Shown piece after piece: positions 25,785 to 35,359 of a stretch of 64,000 bases of DNA. Each line of letters starts with the position of its first letter. Positions within the stretch are counted from its first letter, which is position 1. The stretch comes from Gammaproteobacteria bacterium (GTDB taxonomy: Bacteria; Pseudomonadota; Gammaproteobacteria; Steroidobacterales; GCA-2729495), in assembly GCA_028285245.1 (NCBI GenBank), contig JANQPY010000035.1, positions 62,001 through 126,000 of the forward strand. The letters are read 5' to 3'. The position numbers and the translations under genes are program-made. The notes below the pieces were generated by a model, which was not told the origin of the DNA, searched no databases, and saw only the letters and a program-made list of their open reading frames with translations.

Positions 25785-28025
25785 ATGAAAGTCTCCCGTC
25801 GCGCGTTGCTGGTTGGCGGCCTGGTCGCTGGAGGCGGTATGGGCATTGCCTATGTCTCTCATCGCCTCGACGACGGCGACGCCGCCGTAAAGTTTGGCGC
25901 CAGCACGCCCAATGAATTGCCGCTCAACGCGTTCGTGAAACTCTCGCGGGACGGCCGCGTCACCGTCGCGGTCCACCGCGCGGAAATGGGACAGGGCGTC
26001 ACAACGGCATTGCCTATGCTGCTGGCCGAGGAAATGGATGCGGACCTGACCCAGGTGAGCTATGAGTTCGCGCCGAATGACCGGGACTACTTCAACTTTG
26101 GTGTCATGCTGCGCGGGCGTCCGCTGGGCCCGATTGAAGACAGGTTTTGGGCGGCAACGGGCACCAGCGTAATCCGCGAAATTTTTCGCGCGATGGGCAT
26201 GTCATTGACGATCAGTAGCGCGAGCGTCATCGATGCCTGGGACACGCTGCGTCCTGCCGGCGCGGCGGCACGGGCGATGCTCCTGGCTGCCGCCGCCGAG
26301 CGATGGAACACACCCATTGAAACCCTGCGCACCGAACCGGGCAGAGTGATCGATCCGAACGCCGGCCGCAGCCTGGGTTACGGCGAGCTGGCTGCAGCGG
26401 CAGCTCTGGTGACTCCACCGTCCGCACCAAAACTCAAATCGCCGGCAAGCTACCGTTTGGTGGGAAACGACCTGCCGCGCCTCGACAGCCGCGAGAAAGC
26501 GTTGGGCAAGGCGCGGTTTGGTATCGACGTGCGCGATGATGCGGTTCTGCACGCCGCGGTAGCGATGCCGCCGACGGCGGGCGGGCGCGTTGCCGATTTT
26601 GATGACCGTGAGGCCGCGCAGCTACCAGGCGTGATCGGCACGCAGCTACTTGGCGATCGCGCGATTGCGATTTTCGCTAAAGATTCCTGGACAGCCATGC
26701 GCGCAGCGAAACAGGTGCGGATCACGTCCGCAGCATTCACTGGCAATGCGTCCAACTGGAGAGATGACTACCAGAGCTTTCTCGATTCCCAAGAGCCTTC
26801 CGTATTTCGAGAAGAAGGCGATGTGGAAGCGCCCCGGCCCGACCATCTGAACCTCATGCGCGAATACTCAGCGCCGTTCCTCGCGCACGCCTGCCTGGAA
26901 CCGATGAACTGCGCAGCCAGGCTTGAGGATGGGCAGCTTACTGTTTGGGCGCCGACCCAGGCTCATTCCGTGGCGAGGGACGTCGCGGCGAGCATTGCCG
27001 GACTGCCTCCAGAAGCCGTCACTGTTGAACGGACGCTGCTGGGCGGCGGCTTTGGCCGGCGCGCTGAAATGGACTTCGTGGAGCTGGCGGTCGCCGCCGC
27101 CGTAGCCCGTGCGGGTGAAACCGTGCAGCTAACCTACACGCGCGAACAGGATATGCAGCAGGACATGTATCGGCCCGCAGCGTTTTCCCGGCTGCGTGGC
27201 GAGATCAATCGTCAGGGCGAAATCAGCAGTATCGACTGCGAGCTGGTCACGCAGTCGGTTGTGGCCAGCTACTTCCAGCGCACCCCGACACCCCGCGGCG
27301 GCGAAGCAGCAGCGGACGGCAGTATGGCGTCGGGCGCCAGCAACATGGTGTATGCCATCCCAAACCTGCGCGTGCGAGCCATACCGGCTGAGACAGGCAT
27401 ACCCGTTGGCTATTGGCGCAGCACAGGTACTTCTTACAACGCATTTTTCGTCGAGAGCTTCATGGATGAACTCGCCGAACTGGCGAACATCGACCCGCTG
27501 GAGTTCCGGCTCCATCATCTGGCGCATTCACCAAAGCACAAAAAGGTACTGGAGACAGCGGCTGAACGAGGTGACTGGCAGTCGCCACTGCCCGCGGGCC
27601 GCGGCCGTGGTGTGGCTCTCACCGACAGTCACGGATCCGTTTGCGCGCAGGTCATCGAGATCACGCTCATCGATACGACCGTGCGCGTTGATAGAGTCGT
27701 CTGTGTGCTCGATTGCCGCGAGGTTGTGCACCCCGGCATCGTCCGCGATCAGCTCTTCAGTGCCATCAATGACGGGCTGGCTTCGGCTTTGACCGGCCGC
27801 ATTGACTTTGACGGCGAAGGCGTTGCGCGGCAGGACAACTTCGATACCTATCCGTTGCTCCGGCAGGCAGATCAGCCGGAAATGGACATTGTGCTGCTGC
27901 CGTTGGGGGGACGCCCGGGTGGTGTCGGGGAGCCAGGTGTGCCGGCCGTAGCCCCCGCACTCGCTGGCGCAATCTATGCGGCAGGCGGTCCGCGCCTCCG
28001 CCACCTGCCGCTGGACAATCTCTGA
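25785..28025 (+). CDS. Molybdopterin-binding subunit, isoquinoline 1-oxidoreductase beta-like
   Basis: The 746-residue protein is the large subunit type of the xanthine oxidase family, subfamily IorB-like. It starts with a Tat-type signal (VSRRALLVGG), so it is predicted to work in the periplasm. Motifs are LLGGGFGRRAEMDF (about 418-431), the substrate/cofactor loop and GGVGEPG with the catalytic glutamate at 716. These enzymes hydroxylate N-heterocycles or oxidise aldehydes with molybdopterin cytosine dinucleotide. The partner small subunit with two 2Fe-2S clusters (IorA type) normally lies next to it, yet both neighbours here are unrelated, leftward genes. Also the family usually has a C-terminal tail with a recognisable GAxxNA(I)-like element that I do not see in full. 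The ATG at 25785 fits the signal. Confidence 0.87.
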   Translation: MKVSRRALLVGGLVAGGGMGIAYVSHRLDDGDAAVKFGASTPNELPLNAFVKLSRDGRVTVAVHRAEMGQGVTTALPMLLAEEMDADLTQVSYEFAPNDRDYFNFGVMLRGRPLGPIEDRFWAATGTSVIREIFRAMGMSLTISSASVIDAWDTLRPAGAAARAMLLAAAAERWNTPIETLRTEPGRVIDPNAGRSLGYGELAAAAALVTPPSAPKLKSPASYRLVGNDLPRLDSREKALGKARFGIDVRDDAVLHAAVAMPPTAGGRVADFDDREAAQLPGVIGTQLLGDRAIAIFAKDSWTAMRAAKQVRITSAAFTGNASNWRDDYQSFLDSQEPSVFREEGDVEAPRPDHLNLMREYSAPFLAHACLEPMNCAARLEDGQLTVWAPTQAHSVARDVAASIAGLPPEAVTVERTLLGGGFGRRAEMDFVELAVAAAVARAGETVQLTYTREQDMQQDMYRPAAFSRLRGEINRQGEISSIDCELVTQSVVASYFQRTPTPRGGEAAADGSMASGASNMVYAIPNLRVRAIPAETGIPVGYWRSTGTSYNAFFVESFMDELAELANIDPLEFRLHHLAHSPKHKKVLETAAERGDWQSPLPAGRGRGVALTDSHGSVCAQVIEITLIDTTVRVDRVVCVLDCREVVHPGIVRDQLFSAINDGLASALTGRIDFDGEGVARQDNFDTYPLLRQADQPEMDIVLLPLGGRPGGVGEPGVPAVAPALAGAIYAAGGPRLRHLPLDNL

Positions 28026-28035
28026 CCAACTGCTA

Positions 28036-28686
28036 TCACTGCCGTGTCGCCCGGAGCGCGCCGCCAGTGGTCGCCACAACGGAGCCATCTGCGCCGCGCA
28101 GGTTTTCCGACCACACAAACTCCTCCGTTGTCACCCGATAAGTCATCTCCGGGCGGATGGGCTGACCGAAGCCTGGACTCTCAAAAGCACAGCGCTGCGG
28201 CGTCACCTCGCCACGATATCCACCAGCCATCGGTGTCCAGATGAAGGCGCAGTCGACAGGAAACGAAAGCAGCTGCTGCGGGTCGAGCGTCGCCCAGTAT
28301 TCAGGAGAACGATGCAGGTCGCGGGGAGTCTGACCAGGGCCGAAGACAAAGGGCTGCGCACGATTGAGCCGGCGATTCAGCCGGTCGTCAAAAACAAACA
28401 GTTTTTGCTGCAGTACCGGACCGTCCGGGCCGGGCGCAGTCAGCTGGTAGTACATCACATGTTGCCCGAACTGCGGCGCCTCAATGGAGGCCATGGTATG
28501 CGCGATGGTCTGTGTTCGACCGTCTGTGGCGCCTGGCACGGGAGCCGTGCCTGCGTAAACGCCTGGCAGCAGCGCCAGCAGCCCTTTCAGCTCGGCTTCG
28601 AGGGACGGCTCGGGCCGCTGACAGCCCGACAAAAACGCCACGCAGCCCGCAATTAGTGTGATGTGCGTCAACTTCCTGCGCTGCAT
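28036..28686 (-). CDS. CpcT/CpeT-like lipoprotein
   Basis: The 216-residue precursor has a lipoprotein signal ending in FLSGC (Cys21) and a mature part like the CpcT/CpeT chromophore lyase family: LLPGVYAG near the start, TMASIEAPQFGQHVMYYQL, then DCAFIWTPMAGGYRGE with the conserved Gly-Tyr and a second cysteine (Cys in PQRCAFE). In cyanobacteria these proteins attach bilins; non-phototrophs carry related secreted proteins of unknown role. The start is uncertain, with ATGs at 28722, 28719 and 28686. It converges on the molybdopterin gene with 10 bases between the stops, and is divergent from the antiporter. Confidence 0.6.
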   Translation of the reverse strand: MQRRKLTHITLIAGCVAFLSGCQRPEPSLEAELKGLLALLPGVYAGTAPVPGATDGRTQTIAHTMASIEAPQFGQHVMYYQLTAPGPDGPVLQQKLFVFDDRLNRRLNRAQPFVFGPGQTPRDLHRSPEYWATLDPQQLLSFPVDCAFIWTPMAGGYRGEVTPQRCAFESPGFGQPIRPEMTYRVTTEEFVWSENLRGADGSVVATTGGALRATRQ

Positions 28687-28805
28687 TGGCCGTTTTTTGC
28701 GGCAGTGGCGTGCCTGCATCACTGTTGCGCCCCCCGTTGGTCAAGAAATTTCCGCCCCGACCGTAATATAGTGAGTAGCCGTTTACGAACCGGCAAGGTA
28801 ATACC

Positions 28806-30629
28806 ATGACCCTACTGCCAAAGGTCGTCATTTTCCTCGGGGCCGCCGTAGTCGCCGTGCCAGTGTTCCGGCGCTTTGGATTGAGCGACGTGCTGGCCTA
28901 TCTGGCAGCCGGCGTCATCATCGGGCCATCGGTGCTCGGGCTTGTGCCGTCGCTCTCGGAATCGGACGAAGTTCTGCACTTCGCCGAGATTGGCGTCGTG
29001 TTCCTGCTGTTCATCATCGGGCTGGAACTTCACCCGGCGCGACTGCGTGCGTTCCGGCGGCTGATCCTGGGGCTGGGGCTGGCGCAGGTCTTGGTTACCG
29101 CGGCAGCCATCTTTTTGGTCTCGCTGCTGTTTGGGCTGCCCTGGCCCGCGGCGGTCGTAATCGGCTGCGCGTTGTCGCTTTCCAGCACGGCTTTTGTATT
29201 GCAGCTCCTGGGTCAGCGCGATGAGATGATGACCGGGCAAGGTCGGGCGGGGTTTGCCGTACTCCTCCTGCAAGACATCGCGGTGATCCCCATGCTTGTC
29301 CTGGTCACCGCGCTGGCGGGTGACCCAAAAGATTTCGTGGGCTTGGAAGCGTTGATGTCGCTCGCCACCGGTGCAGCCATCGTGGTGGGCTTCGTGGTCG
29401 CCGGACACTATCTGTTGCGGCCGGCTCTCAAGCTGGTGGCATCGTCGCGGGTACCGGAGGCGTTCTCAGCGGCCACACTGCTATTGGCGCTGGGCACCGG
29501 GCTGCTGATGCAGAGCGCGGGCCTGTCTATGGGTCTGGGAGCGTTCCTTGCGGGCGTGCTGGTCGCCGATTCAGAGTACCGCCATAAGCTTGAGGCCGAC
29601 GTCGTGCCTTTCAAACGGCTACTGCTCGGACTGTTCTTTATGGCCGTGGGCATGACCGCCGACCTGGGTGTACTGATTCAATCGCCGGTGCTGATCATTG
29701 GCCTTACCGTGGCCCTCGTGCTGGGCAAAGCGCTGATCATTTACCCGTTAGGTCGTTTTTTCGGCCTTACCCGCCGTGCCGCGCGGGCGCTGGCCTTTTT
29801 GCTAGCTCAAGGCGGCGAGTTTGCGTTCGTGCTCATCACGGTGGCTGTGACCAGCGGGCTGGTTTCCACGGAAATTGCCGCCATCATCACGTTGGTCGTC
29901 ACGCTATCGATGGCGATAACGCCGCTTGCCTACGGCATGAATAGCCGGCCAGAAGCTGCCGAAGACATTCCCTTTGACGAGATCAATGATGCCCCCAACG
30001 ACATCATCATGGTGGGCTTTGGCCGCTTTGGTCAGATCATTGGCCGGATACTTGTGGCGCAAAAGATTCCATTCACCGCACTCGATTATGACCCGGTGCA
30101 GGTTGATCTGGTTCGCCGCTTCGGCAACAAGGTTTACTACGGTGATGTTTGCTCACCCGAACTGCTGCGAGCAGCGGGCATTGGAGATGCCAAAGTTATA
30201 GTGATCGGCATGGATTCACCCGAGACGAATCTGCGCATCACTGAAGAGGTCGCCAGCGAGTATCCGCAAGTCGAGATCATCGCGCGCGCGCGCAATCGCC
30301 AGGACGCTCTCGATCTGCGCGCAGCCGGAGCAAAGGTCGTTGTTCGGGAGCTACTGCATTCAAGCCTGGAGGTTGCAGCTGAGGTATTGGTACGCAAGGG
30401 CCTGTCGATTAGCGAGGCCCGCCGGGTCGCAGCGGTTTTCGAGGAACATGATCAGCAAACGCTTGATCGGCAGTTCGAGATACGCAACGACGAAGATGCA
30501 ATGATTGCCGCTGCACAGGAATCCGCCAACGAACTGCGCTTTTTGCTGGCCAGCGACGAAGACACTCAGGAAGAGGCCAGCCAGGATGCTGGCCGGGATG
30601 AACCGGCCGCTACAGCGCAGGCGACTTGA
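28806..30629 (+). CDS. KefB/KefC-type cation:proton antiporter (CPA2)
   Basis: This 607-residue protein has about twelve membrane helices in residues 1-385 and a cytoplasmic NAD-binding RCK (TrkA-N) domain, as in KefB/KefC. Signature parts are FGLSDVLAYLAAGVIIGPS near the start, the helix with LLQDIAVIPMLVL, and GFGRFGQIIGRIL (about 402-414) which starts the Rossmann domain. A basic and acidic C-terminal tail ends the chain. KefC-type proteins release potassium in exchange for protons, gated by nucleotides or glutathione adducts in E. coli. No KefF/KefG ancillary gene is adjacent. The ATG at 28806 has AAGGTAATACC before it. Its stop overlaps that of the convergent aldehyde dehydrogenase gene by 20 bases. 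Confidence 0.9.
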   Translation: MTLLPKVVIFLGAAVVAVPVFRRFGLSDVLAYLAAGVIIGPSVLGLVPSLSESDEVLHFAEIGVVFLLFIIGLELHPARLRAFRRLILGLGLAQVLVTAAAIFLVSLLFGLPWPAAVVIGCALSLSSTAFVLQLLGQRDEMMTGQGRAGFAVLLLQDIAVIPMLVLVTALAGDPKDFVGLEALMSLATGAAIVVGFVVAGHYLLRPALKLVASSRVPEAFSAATLLLALGTGLLMQSAGLSMGLGAFLAGVLVADSEYRHKLEADVVPFKRLLLGLFFMAVGMTADLGVLIQSPVLIIGLTVALVLGKALIIYPLGRFFGLTRRAARALAFLLAQGGEFAFVLITVAVTSGLVSTEIAAIITLVVTLSMAITPLAYGMNSRPEAAEDIPFDEINDAPNDIIMVGFGRFGQIIGRILVAQKIPFTALDYDPVQVDLVRRFGNKVYYGDVCSPELLRAAGIGDAKVIVIGMDSPETNLRITEEVASEYPQVEIIARARNRQDALDLRAAGAKVVVRELLHSSLEVAAEVLVRKGLSISEARRVAAVFEEHDQQTLDRQFEIRNDEDAMIAAAQESANELRFLLASDEDTQEEASQDAGRDEPAATAQAT

Positions 30630-32049
30630 GCACGAGCAGCTTTTCAATGCTCATGTCGTGCATCGTGTAAGGGATGCCACCCACACCAAGCCCTGACTCG
30701 CGCAGGCCCGCGAAAGGCATGCCATCAACCCGGAAGGCGGTATGGTCATTCACCATGACGGCAGACGCATCCACCCGCCGGTAAATCTCCATCGCCTCGT
30801 CAATATCCTTGCTAAAGACTGCCGCCTGAAAAGCAACTGGCAATCCATTGGCCTGCTCAATAGCATCGTCTAATGAGTCGTAGCCGTAGACGCAGACAAC
30901 CGGTCCGAAAATTTCCTGCTGGCTCACCGTGGCGTCGACCGGCGGATTGAGCATCACCGTGCAGGGATAGGCGAAGTCGCTGACGGGCTCGCCACCGCAT
31001 AAGCGTCTGGCTCCGGCAGCAACCGCCTCCTCAACCCATGCGTGCACACGCTCAACCTCCGCCGGTCGAATAAGCGGCCCGACTTCGGTTTCAGCAGAGG
31101 TAGGATCGCCGATCACCAGTTGCTGCGCACGATCCGCAAGCGCCTGTGCAAATGATTCTGCGCGCGCAGTTGGCACAAAGACGCGCTGAACGGAAACGCA
31201 GACCTGACCGGCATGATAGAAGCCGCCCTTCAAGATTGCCTCGACAGCCGCCGATTCATCGGCGTTTTCAGTAACAAAAGCCGGTGCCGCGCCACCATGC
31301 TCCAGCGCGCAGCGTGCTCCCGGCGCCAGCTTGCTGCGTAACATCCAGCCGACGCGCGCGCTGCCGATAAAGCTAAAGAATGCGACCCGTGAATCAGTAA
31401 CCAGCTTTTCCGCTGCCGCCACATCTTCAGTGATTAACACCTGGGCCCAGCCCGGCGGGAGGCCAGCCTCGCGCAGGATCTCGACAAAGCGCAGACACGA
31501 CAGCGGCGTATCCTGAGCGGGCTTCACTACAACCGGGCAGCCGACTGCTACAGCCGGTGCCACCTGATGCACGATGAGGTTGAGCGGATGATTGAACGCG
31601 CTCACGGCGACCACTACACCAATGGGTTCGCGTTGCGTCATCGCAATGCGGCCGGCGCCGGCCGCCGTCGTGCCCATGGGGATGACGTGGCCATGCTCGG
31701 CGCGCATGACCTCAATACAAAGCTTGATGCCGTCGATAGCCCGAGTCACCTCGGCCCGCGAGTCGATTAGCGGCTTGCCCCCTTCCATCGCGGCCTGCAC
31801 CGCCAGATTCTCCGCCTCCCCGGCCATGATATCTGCCGCGCGCTCGAGTAACTCGACGCGCTGATCCAGTGACAGCCAGCCATCCCGCTTGCGAAACAGA
31901 GCCTGCGCCGTGGCAAGCGCCTGCTCGACGTGGGTTTCGTTGCCCGTGGCGCACTCTGCGATCACGCTGCCATCGTATGGCGCAGTGACGTCAAGCTTGC
32001 CAGCAGGCGGCGGCGCGTTCTCGATCATCAGGGGAAAACTTGTGGTCAT
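30610..32049 (-). CDS. NAD(P)-dependent aldehyde dehydrogenase family protein
   Basis: The 479-residue protein is a complete aldehyde dehydrogenase. The oxyanion Asn153 is in SAFNHPLN, the general base Glu250 in ALEHGGAAPAF (usually LELGG), the nucleophile Cys284 in GQVCVSVQR, and the later EIFGPVVCVYGY is also present. The HGG variant around Glu250 and CVSVQR are found in the lactaldehyde/phosphonoacetaldehyde/sulfoacetaldehyde-type branch of the family. It lies 7 bases behind the ThDP enzyme gene, so a decarboxylation or carboligation product may be its substrate. It is cytoplasmic. The start at 32049 has GAGG about 9 bases upstream. Confidence 0.88.
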   Translation of the reverse strand: MTTSFPLMIENAPPPAGKLDVTAPYDGSVIAECATGNETHVEQALATAQALFRKRDGWLSLDQRVELLERAADIMAGEAENLAVQAAMEGGKPLIDSRAEVTRAIDGIKLCIEVMRAEHGHVIPMGTTAAGAGRIAMTQREPIGVVVAVSAFNHPLNLIVHQVAPAVAVGCPVVVKPAQDTPLSCLRFVEILREAGLPPGWAQVLITEDVAAAEKLVTDSRVAFFSFIGSARVGWMLRSKLAPGARCALEHGGAAPAFVTENADESAAVEAILKGGFYHAGQVCVSVQRVFVPTARAESFAQALADRAQQLVIGDPTSAETEVGPLIRPAEVERVHAWVEEAVAAGARRLCGGEPVSDFAYPCTVMLNPPVDATVSQQEIFGPVVCVYGYDSLDDAIEQANGLPVAFQAAVFSKDIDEAMEIYRRVDASAVMVNDHTAFRVDGMPFAGLRESGLGVGGIPYTMHDMSIEKLLVLKSPAL

Positions 32050-32056
32050 GACGGCC

Positions 32057-33739
32057 TCAAATCGTTGCGGTGAGCTCGCCCAGTTTCTTCGTCAGCAAGT
32101 TGTTTTCGCGGTAGTCGATGGGAATAACAACGAGACTCGGGCCATCTTCATTAAAGGCACTGGAAAGCGTCGCCTGCAGTGCGTTGCTCTCCGTACAGTG
32201 ATGTCCATTCCAGCCAAAAGCGGAGGCAAGCTGCATCCAATCCGGGTTATCGAAGTCCAGATCCGTGTGCCGGCCGAACTCCGCCTCCTGCTTCCACTTG
32301 ATGAGCCCGTAGGCATGATCGTCCCAGACCATCATGACCAGCTTCAGGTTAAGCCGCTTGGCGGTTTCCATTTCCTGAACGTTCATCAGAAAACCGGCAT
32401 CGCCGGCGATGCCCAGGATCTTGCGGTCGGGATACACCATGGCCGCTGCAATGGCGCCGGGCAGCGCAAAGCCCATTGAGCAAAAACCGTTGGGAATCAG
32501 GCAGGTGTTCGGCTCATGACAATGGTAGTGCCGCGCAATCCACATTTTGTGAGCGCCGACATCAGACAGCAAAATATCATCCGCACCGAGCACGGCCCGC
32601 GCGTCCAGCAATGCCTTCTGCGGTTTTATGGCGCCGGCGGCGTCATCATCACTGTGCTCGGTAATTTCGGCCCACATGCGGGCGCGCAGGTCGCGCTGGC
32701 GCTTAAGGTCGAAGTCAACGCAGCCGGGCTGCGCCGCGACGCGTTCGTTCAGCATCCACAGCGCGTGCGCCAGGTCGCCGATGAGCTCAACTTCCGGGTC
32801 GTAGCACTCGTCGATCTCAGCGGGCAGGAAATCGGCATGCACGATGCGCTTATCGCCCTTTGGGTTCCATAGCTGCGGGTGGTACTCCACCATGTCAAAA
32901 CCCAGCGTAATCACCAGATCAGCCTCATCGATCGCCAGGGTAATTAGATCTTTAGTACCCAGACCCACGGTGTAGAGGCTGTAATCGGCGTGCATGTCGA
33001 CGCAGCCCTTGGCCATGAAGGTGCTTATCACGCCGATCCCGGTTTGTTCACATAGCGCACGAAGCTGCTTGCTGGCGCGGCGTCGAATACATCCGTTGCC
33101 GGCCAGAATAACCGGCGACCTGGCCTCGCAGATTAACGCGAAGGCTCGATCCACAATCTTGTCATCCGGCACCGATCGCCGGAATCGCTGTGGCTCTATG
33201 GGTTTTGACGTTGTCGGCAGCTTGGCGATGTCCTCGGGCAGCTCCACATGCACAGCGCCAGGTTTCTCTGTGCGGGCCACCCTTACCGCTTTGCGCATGA
33301 TTTCCGGAATGGTATCGGGGTGTCTAACGGTCGTTGCCCATTTAGTTACCGGTTCGAACATGCCGACTACATCCATCACCTGATGGGATTCCTTGTGCAA
33401 TCGGCGCGTTGAACCCTGACCGGTTAGCACCAGCATTGGCGCGCGATCCATATTCGCATCGGCCACGCCCGTGATCAGATTGGTGGCGCCCGGTCCAAGC
33501 GTGCCCAGACAGCCCGCCGGGTTGCCTGTCAGGCGCCCGTAGATTTCAGCCATGAAGGCCGCACCCTGTTCGTGACGGGTCAAGATGAACTTGATCTGAT
33601 TCGACTTCTCCAGCGACATCATGAAGTCTGCGTTCTCTTCGCCCGGCACACCGAAGATGTACTCGATGCCCTCCGCCTCCAGGCACTTGACCATCAAATC
33701 AGATGCTTGCACTTGATTACTCCGTATTTCGTGGGGCAT
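32057..33739 (-). CDS. Acetolactate synthase-like ThDP enzyme
   Basis: The 560-residue protein aligns in order with catabolic AlsS-type acetolactate synthases: EGIEYIFGVPGEENADFM (23-40), Glu57 in TRHEQGAAF for cofactor activation, YGRLTGNPAGCLGTLGPGATN, and the ThDP-binding GDAGFLMNVQEMETAKRL (about 444-461) ending in VWDDHAYGL. Two positions differ from the textbook motif: GDA for GDG and Asp for Asn at the metal site (WDD where WND is common). No small regulatory subunit (IlvN) and no acetolactate decarboxylase (AlsD) are next to it. So the product may be a 2-oxoacid-derived aldehyde that passes to the aldehyde dehydrogenase. No ribosome site is evident at 33739. Confidence 0.85.
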   Translation of the reverse strand: MPHEIRSNQVQASDLMVKCLEAEGIEYIFGVPGEENADFMMSLEKSNQIKFILTRHEQGAAFMAEIYGRLTGNPAGCLGTLGPGATNLITGVADANMDRAPMLVLTGQGSTRRLHKESHQVMDVVGMFEPVTKWATTVRHPDTIPEIMRKAVRVARTEKPGAVHVELPEDIAKLPTTSKPIEPQRFRRSVPDDKIVDRAFALICEARSPVILAGNGCIRRRASKQLRALCEQTGIGVISTFMAKGCVDMHADYSLYTVGLGTKDLITLAIDEADLVITLGFDMVEYHPQLWNPKGDKRIVHADFLPAEIDECYDPEVELIGDLAHALWMLNERVAAQPGCVDFDLKRQRDLRARMWAEITEHSDDDAAGAIKPQKALLDARAVLGADDILLSDVGAHKMWIARHYHCHEPNTCLIPNGFCSMGFALPGAIAAAMVYPDRKILGIAGDAGFLMNVQEMETAKRLNLKLVMMVWDDHAYGLIKWKQEAEFGRHTDLDFDNPDWMQLASAFGWNGHHCTESNALQATLSSAFNEDGPSLVVIPIDYRENNLLTKKLGELTATI

Positions 33740-33871
33740 GGGTGACGTGCCAAACCGGCGCGCCTGTCTACGGCTGAAGAAAGTGAAAGTTTCGCCGCGC
33801 CGGAACTTGGGTTGTCATTCACGCATGAGCCCTGCAGAGTGTCAAATCGTGGCCAGAACGACACACCGCTA

Positions 33872-35359
33872 ATGCCGTGGCGTAAGCTGCCGCTGGACTC
33901 CGGCTGCTGGCAGCCTCCCGATAAGAACCCACTGCCGTTCGCGGGATTGCTTAGCTCATTGCCGGAGGAATACGACTACGAGTGCGTGGTCACCGGCACG
34001 CTCCCGGATGTTTCCGGCACGCTGTATCGGGTGGGGCCCGGCCTGTATGACCGGGGCCCTGACCGCAAACGCATGATGCTCGATGGCGACGGCATGGTGC
34101 AGGCGCTCACGCTGGACGGCGGACGGGCGCGGTTTCGCAACCGCTATGTGCGCACGAATAAGTATCTTGCAGAAGAGCTTGCCGGACGTTTCTTGTATCC
34201 GACATTCTCCTGCCATGGATCGGGCCCGCTGTGGCACAACATTCGCCTGACTCTGCCTAACCAGGCCAACACCACGGTAATAGACTGGGGCGGCAAGCTC
34301 TGGGCCTTTGACGAAGGCCAGCCGCCTTACGCGCTTAACCACTCTCTGGAGACATTGGGTCAGCCGGCCCTGGACCCGGAGCAGCCCGCGCTTCGATATT
34401 GGGCACACTGGAAGCTCGATACTCGCGATCGCCAGCTGCACTGCATGTCGTTCGTGCCCGGGCCCAAGCCGTCCGTCAATGTCGTTTCGCTTGATCAACA
34501 CGGACGCGTGCAGGCACGCCAGACGGTGCCGATGCCGCGATCGGTGTACGTGCACGATTGGTTTGTTACTCCGCGATACTTCGCGTTCCTGCTGCATCCC
34601 GCCTTTATTGACTTTGCGAAGACCGCAAGCATTCTGCTGGCGCGGGAAACCTTCTCTGAGGCGATCCAGTGGCAACCAGAGCGCGGCGGCATCCTTGTCA
34701 TTGCCGAACGCGGCAGCGGACAGGTCTGGAACGTTGCAACGCCAGCCTGTTGGATGTGGCATGCCATTAATTCATATGAGGATGGCAAGCAGCTGGTACT
34801 GGACTTTATCGCCAGCAGCGCCGGCGGCGGACTCGGCGACGGCGACTCACCCCTCTTCCAGGTTATGCGGGGCCGGGAACCGGGCGGCCTCGACTCCGTG
34901 GCCAATCACCTGCGGCGTTTTACGGTAGAGCCGGGCAACGCGCGGGTGGCAGATCAGGTGCTCGATGATTCTGCCAACTTTGAACTGCCTACCGTGTCGA
35001 ATACCGAACGCGGCTTGCCCCACACCTGGGCCTACATGATTCGCTCCGAGCCAGGCGAGCTGTTTCCGCATGCACTAAGCCGCTGGCACCGGGAAAGCGG
35101 CACTAGCCAGAGCTACCGGTTCTCATCCGATGTTTACTGCGGCGAGGCCATCTTTATGGACGAAGTCATGGATGGGGCAGGCGGCGAGCGCGGCCGCTAC
35201 TTCATCTCGGAGTTATACAGTGCGAGCACTCAGCGCGGCGCTTTCGCCATATTCGATGAGACGCAATTTGAGGCCGGACCCATTGCGGAAATCGAACTCA
35301 CACATCACGTGCCCATCAGCTTTCACGGCTATTGGTCGGGCCGGCGTCCTCAAACATGA
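33872..35359 (+). CDS. Carotenoid oxygenase family protein
   Basis: The 495-residue protein is a seven-bladed propeller of the carotenoid cleavage dioxygenase family. All four iron-binding histidines are visible: His179 in YWAHWK, His228 in YVHDWF, His297 in MWHAINSYED and His485 in SFHGYWSG close to the end. The start blocks SGTLYRVGPGLYD and DGDGMVQAL are also typical. These enzymes cut a double bond in carotenoids or in lignin-type stilbenes with O2; residue choice does not tell which. It has no signal peptide. The start is uncertain: ATG at 33872 gives a normal N-terminus, while the frame is open to a TTG at 33812. Its stop overlaps the convergent MDR gene by 10 bases. Confidence 0.88.
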   Translation: MPWRKLPLDSGCWQPPDKNPLPFAGLLSSLPEEYDYECVVTGTLPDVSGTLYRVGPGLYDRGPDRKRMMLDGDGMVQALTLDGGRARFRNRYVRTNKYLAEELAGRFLYPTFSCHGSGPLWHNIRLTLPNQANTTVIDWGGKLWAFDEGQPPYALNHSLETLGQPALDPEQPALRYWAHWKLDTRDRQLHCMSFVPGPKPSVNVVSLDQHGRVQARQTVPMPRSVYVHDWFVTPRYFAFLLHPAFIDFAKTASILLARETFSEAIQWQPERGGILVIAERGSGQVWNVATPACWMWHAINSYEDGKQLVLDFIASSAGGGLGDGDSPLFQVMRGREPGGLDSVANHLRRFTVEPGNARVADQVLDDSANFELPTVSNTERGLPHTWAYMIRSEPGELFPHALSRWHRESGTSQSYRFSSDVYCGEAIFMDEVMDGAGGERGRYFISELYSASTQRGAFAIFDETQFEAGPIAEIELTHHVPISFHGYWSGRRPQT

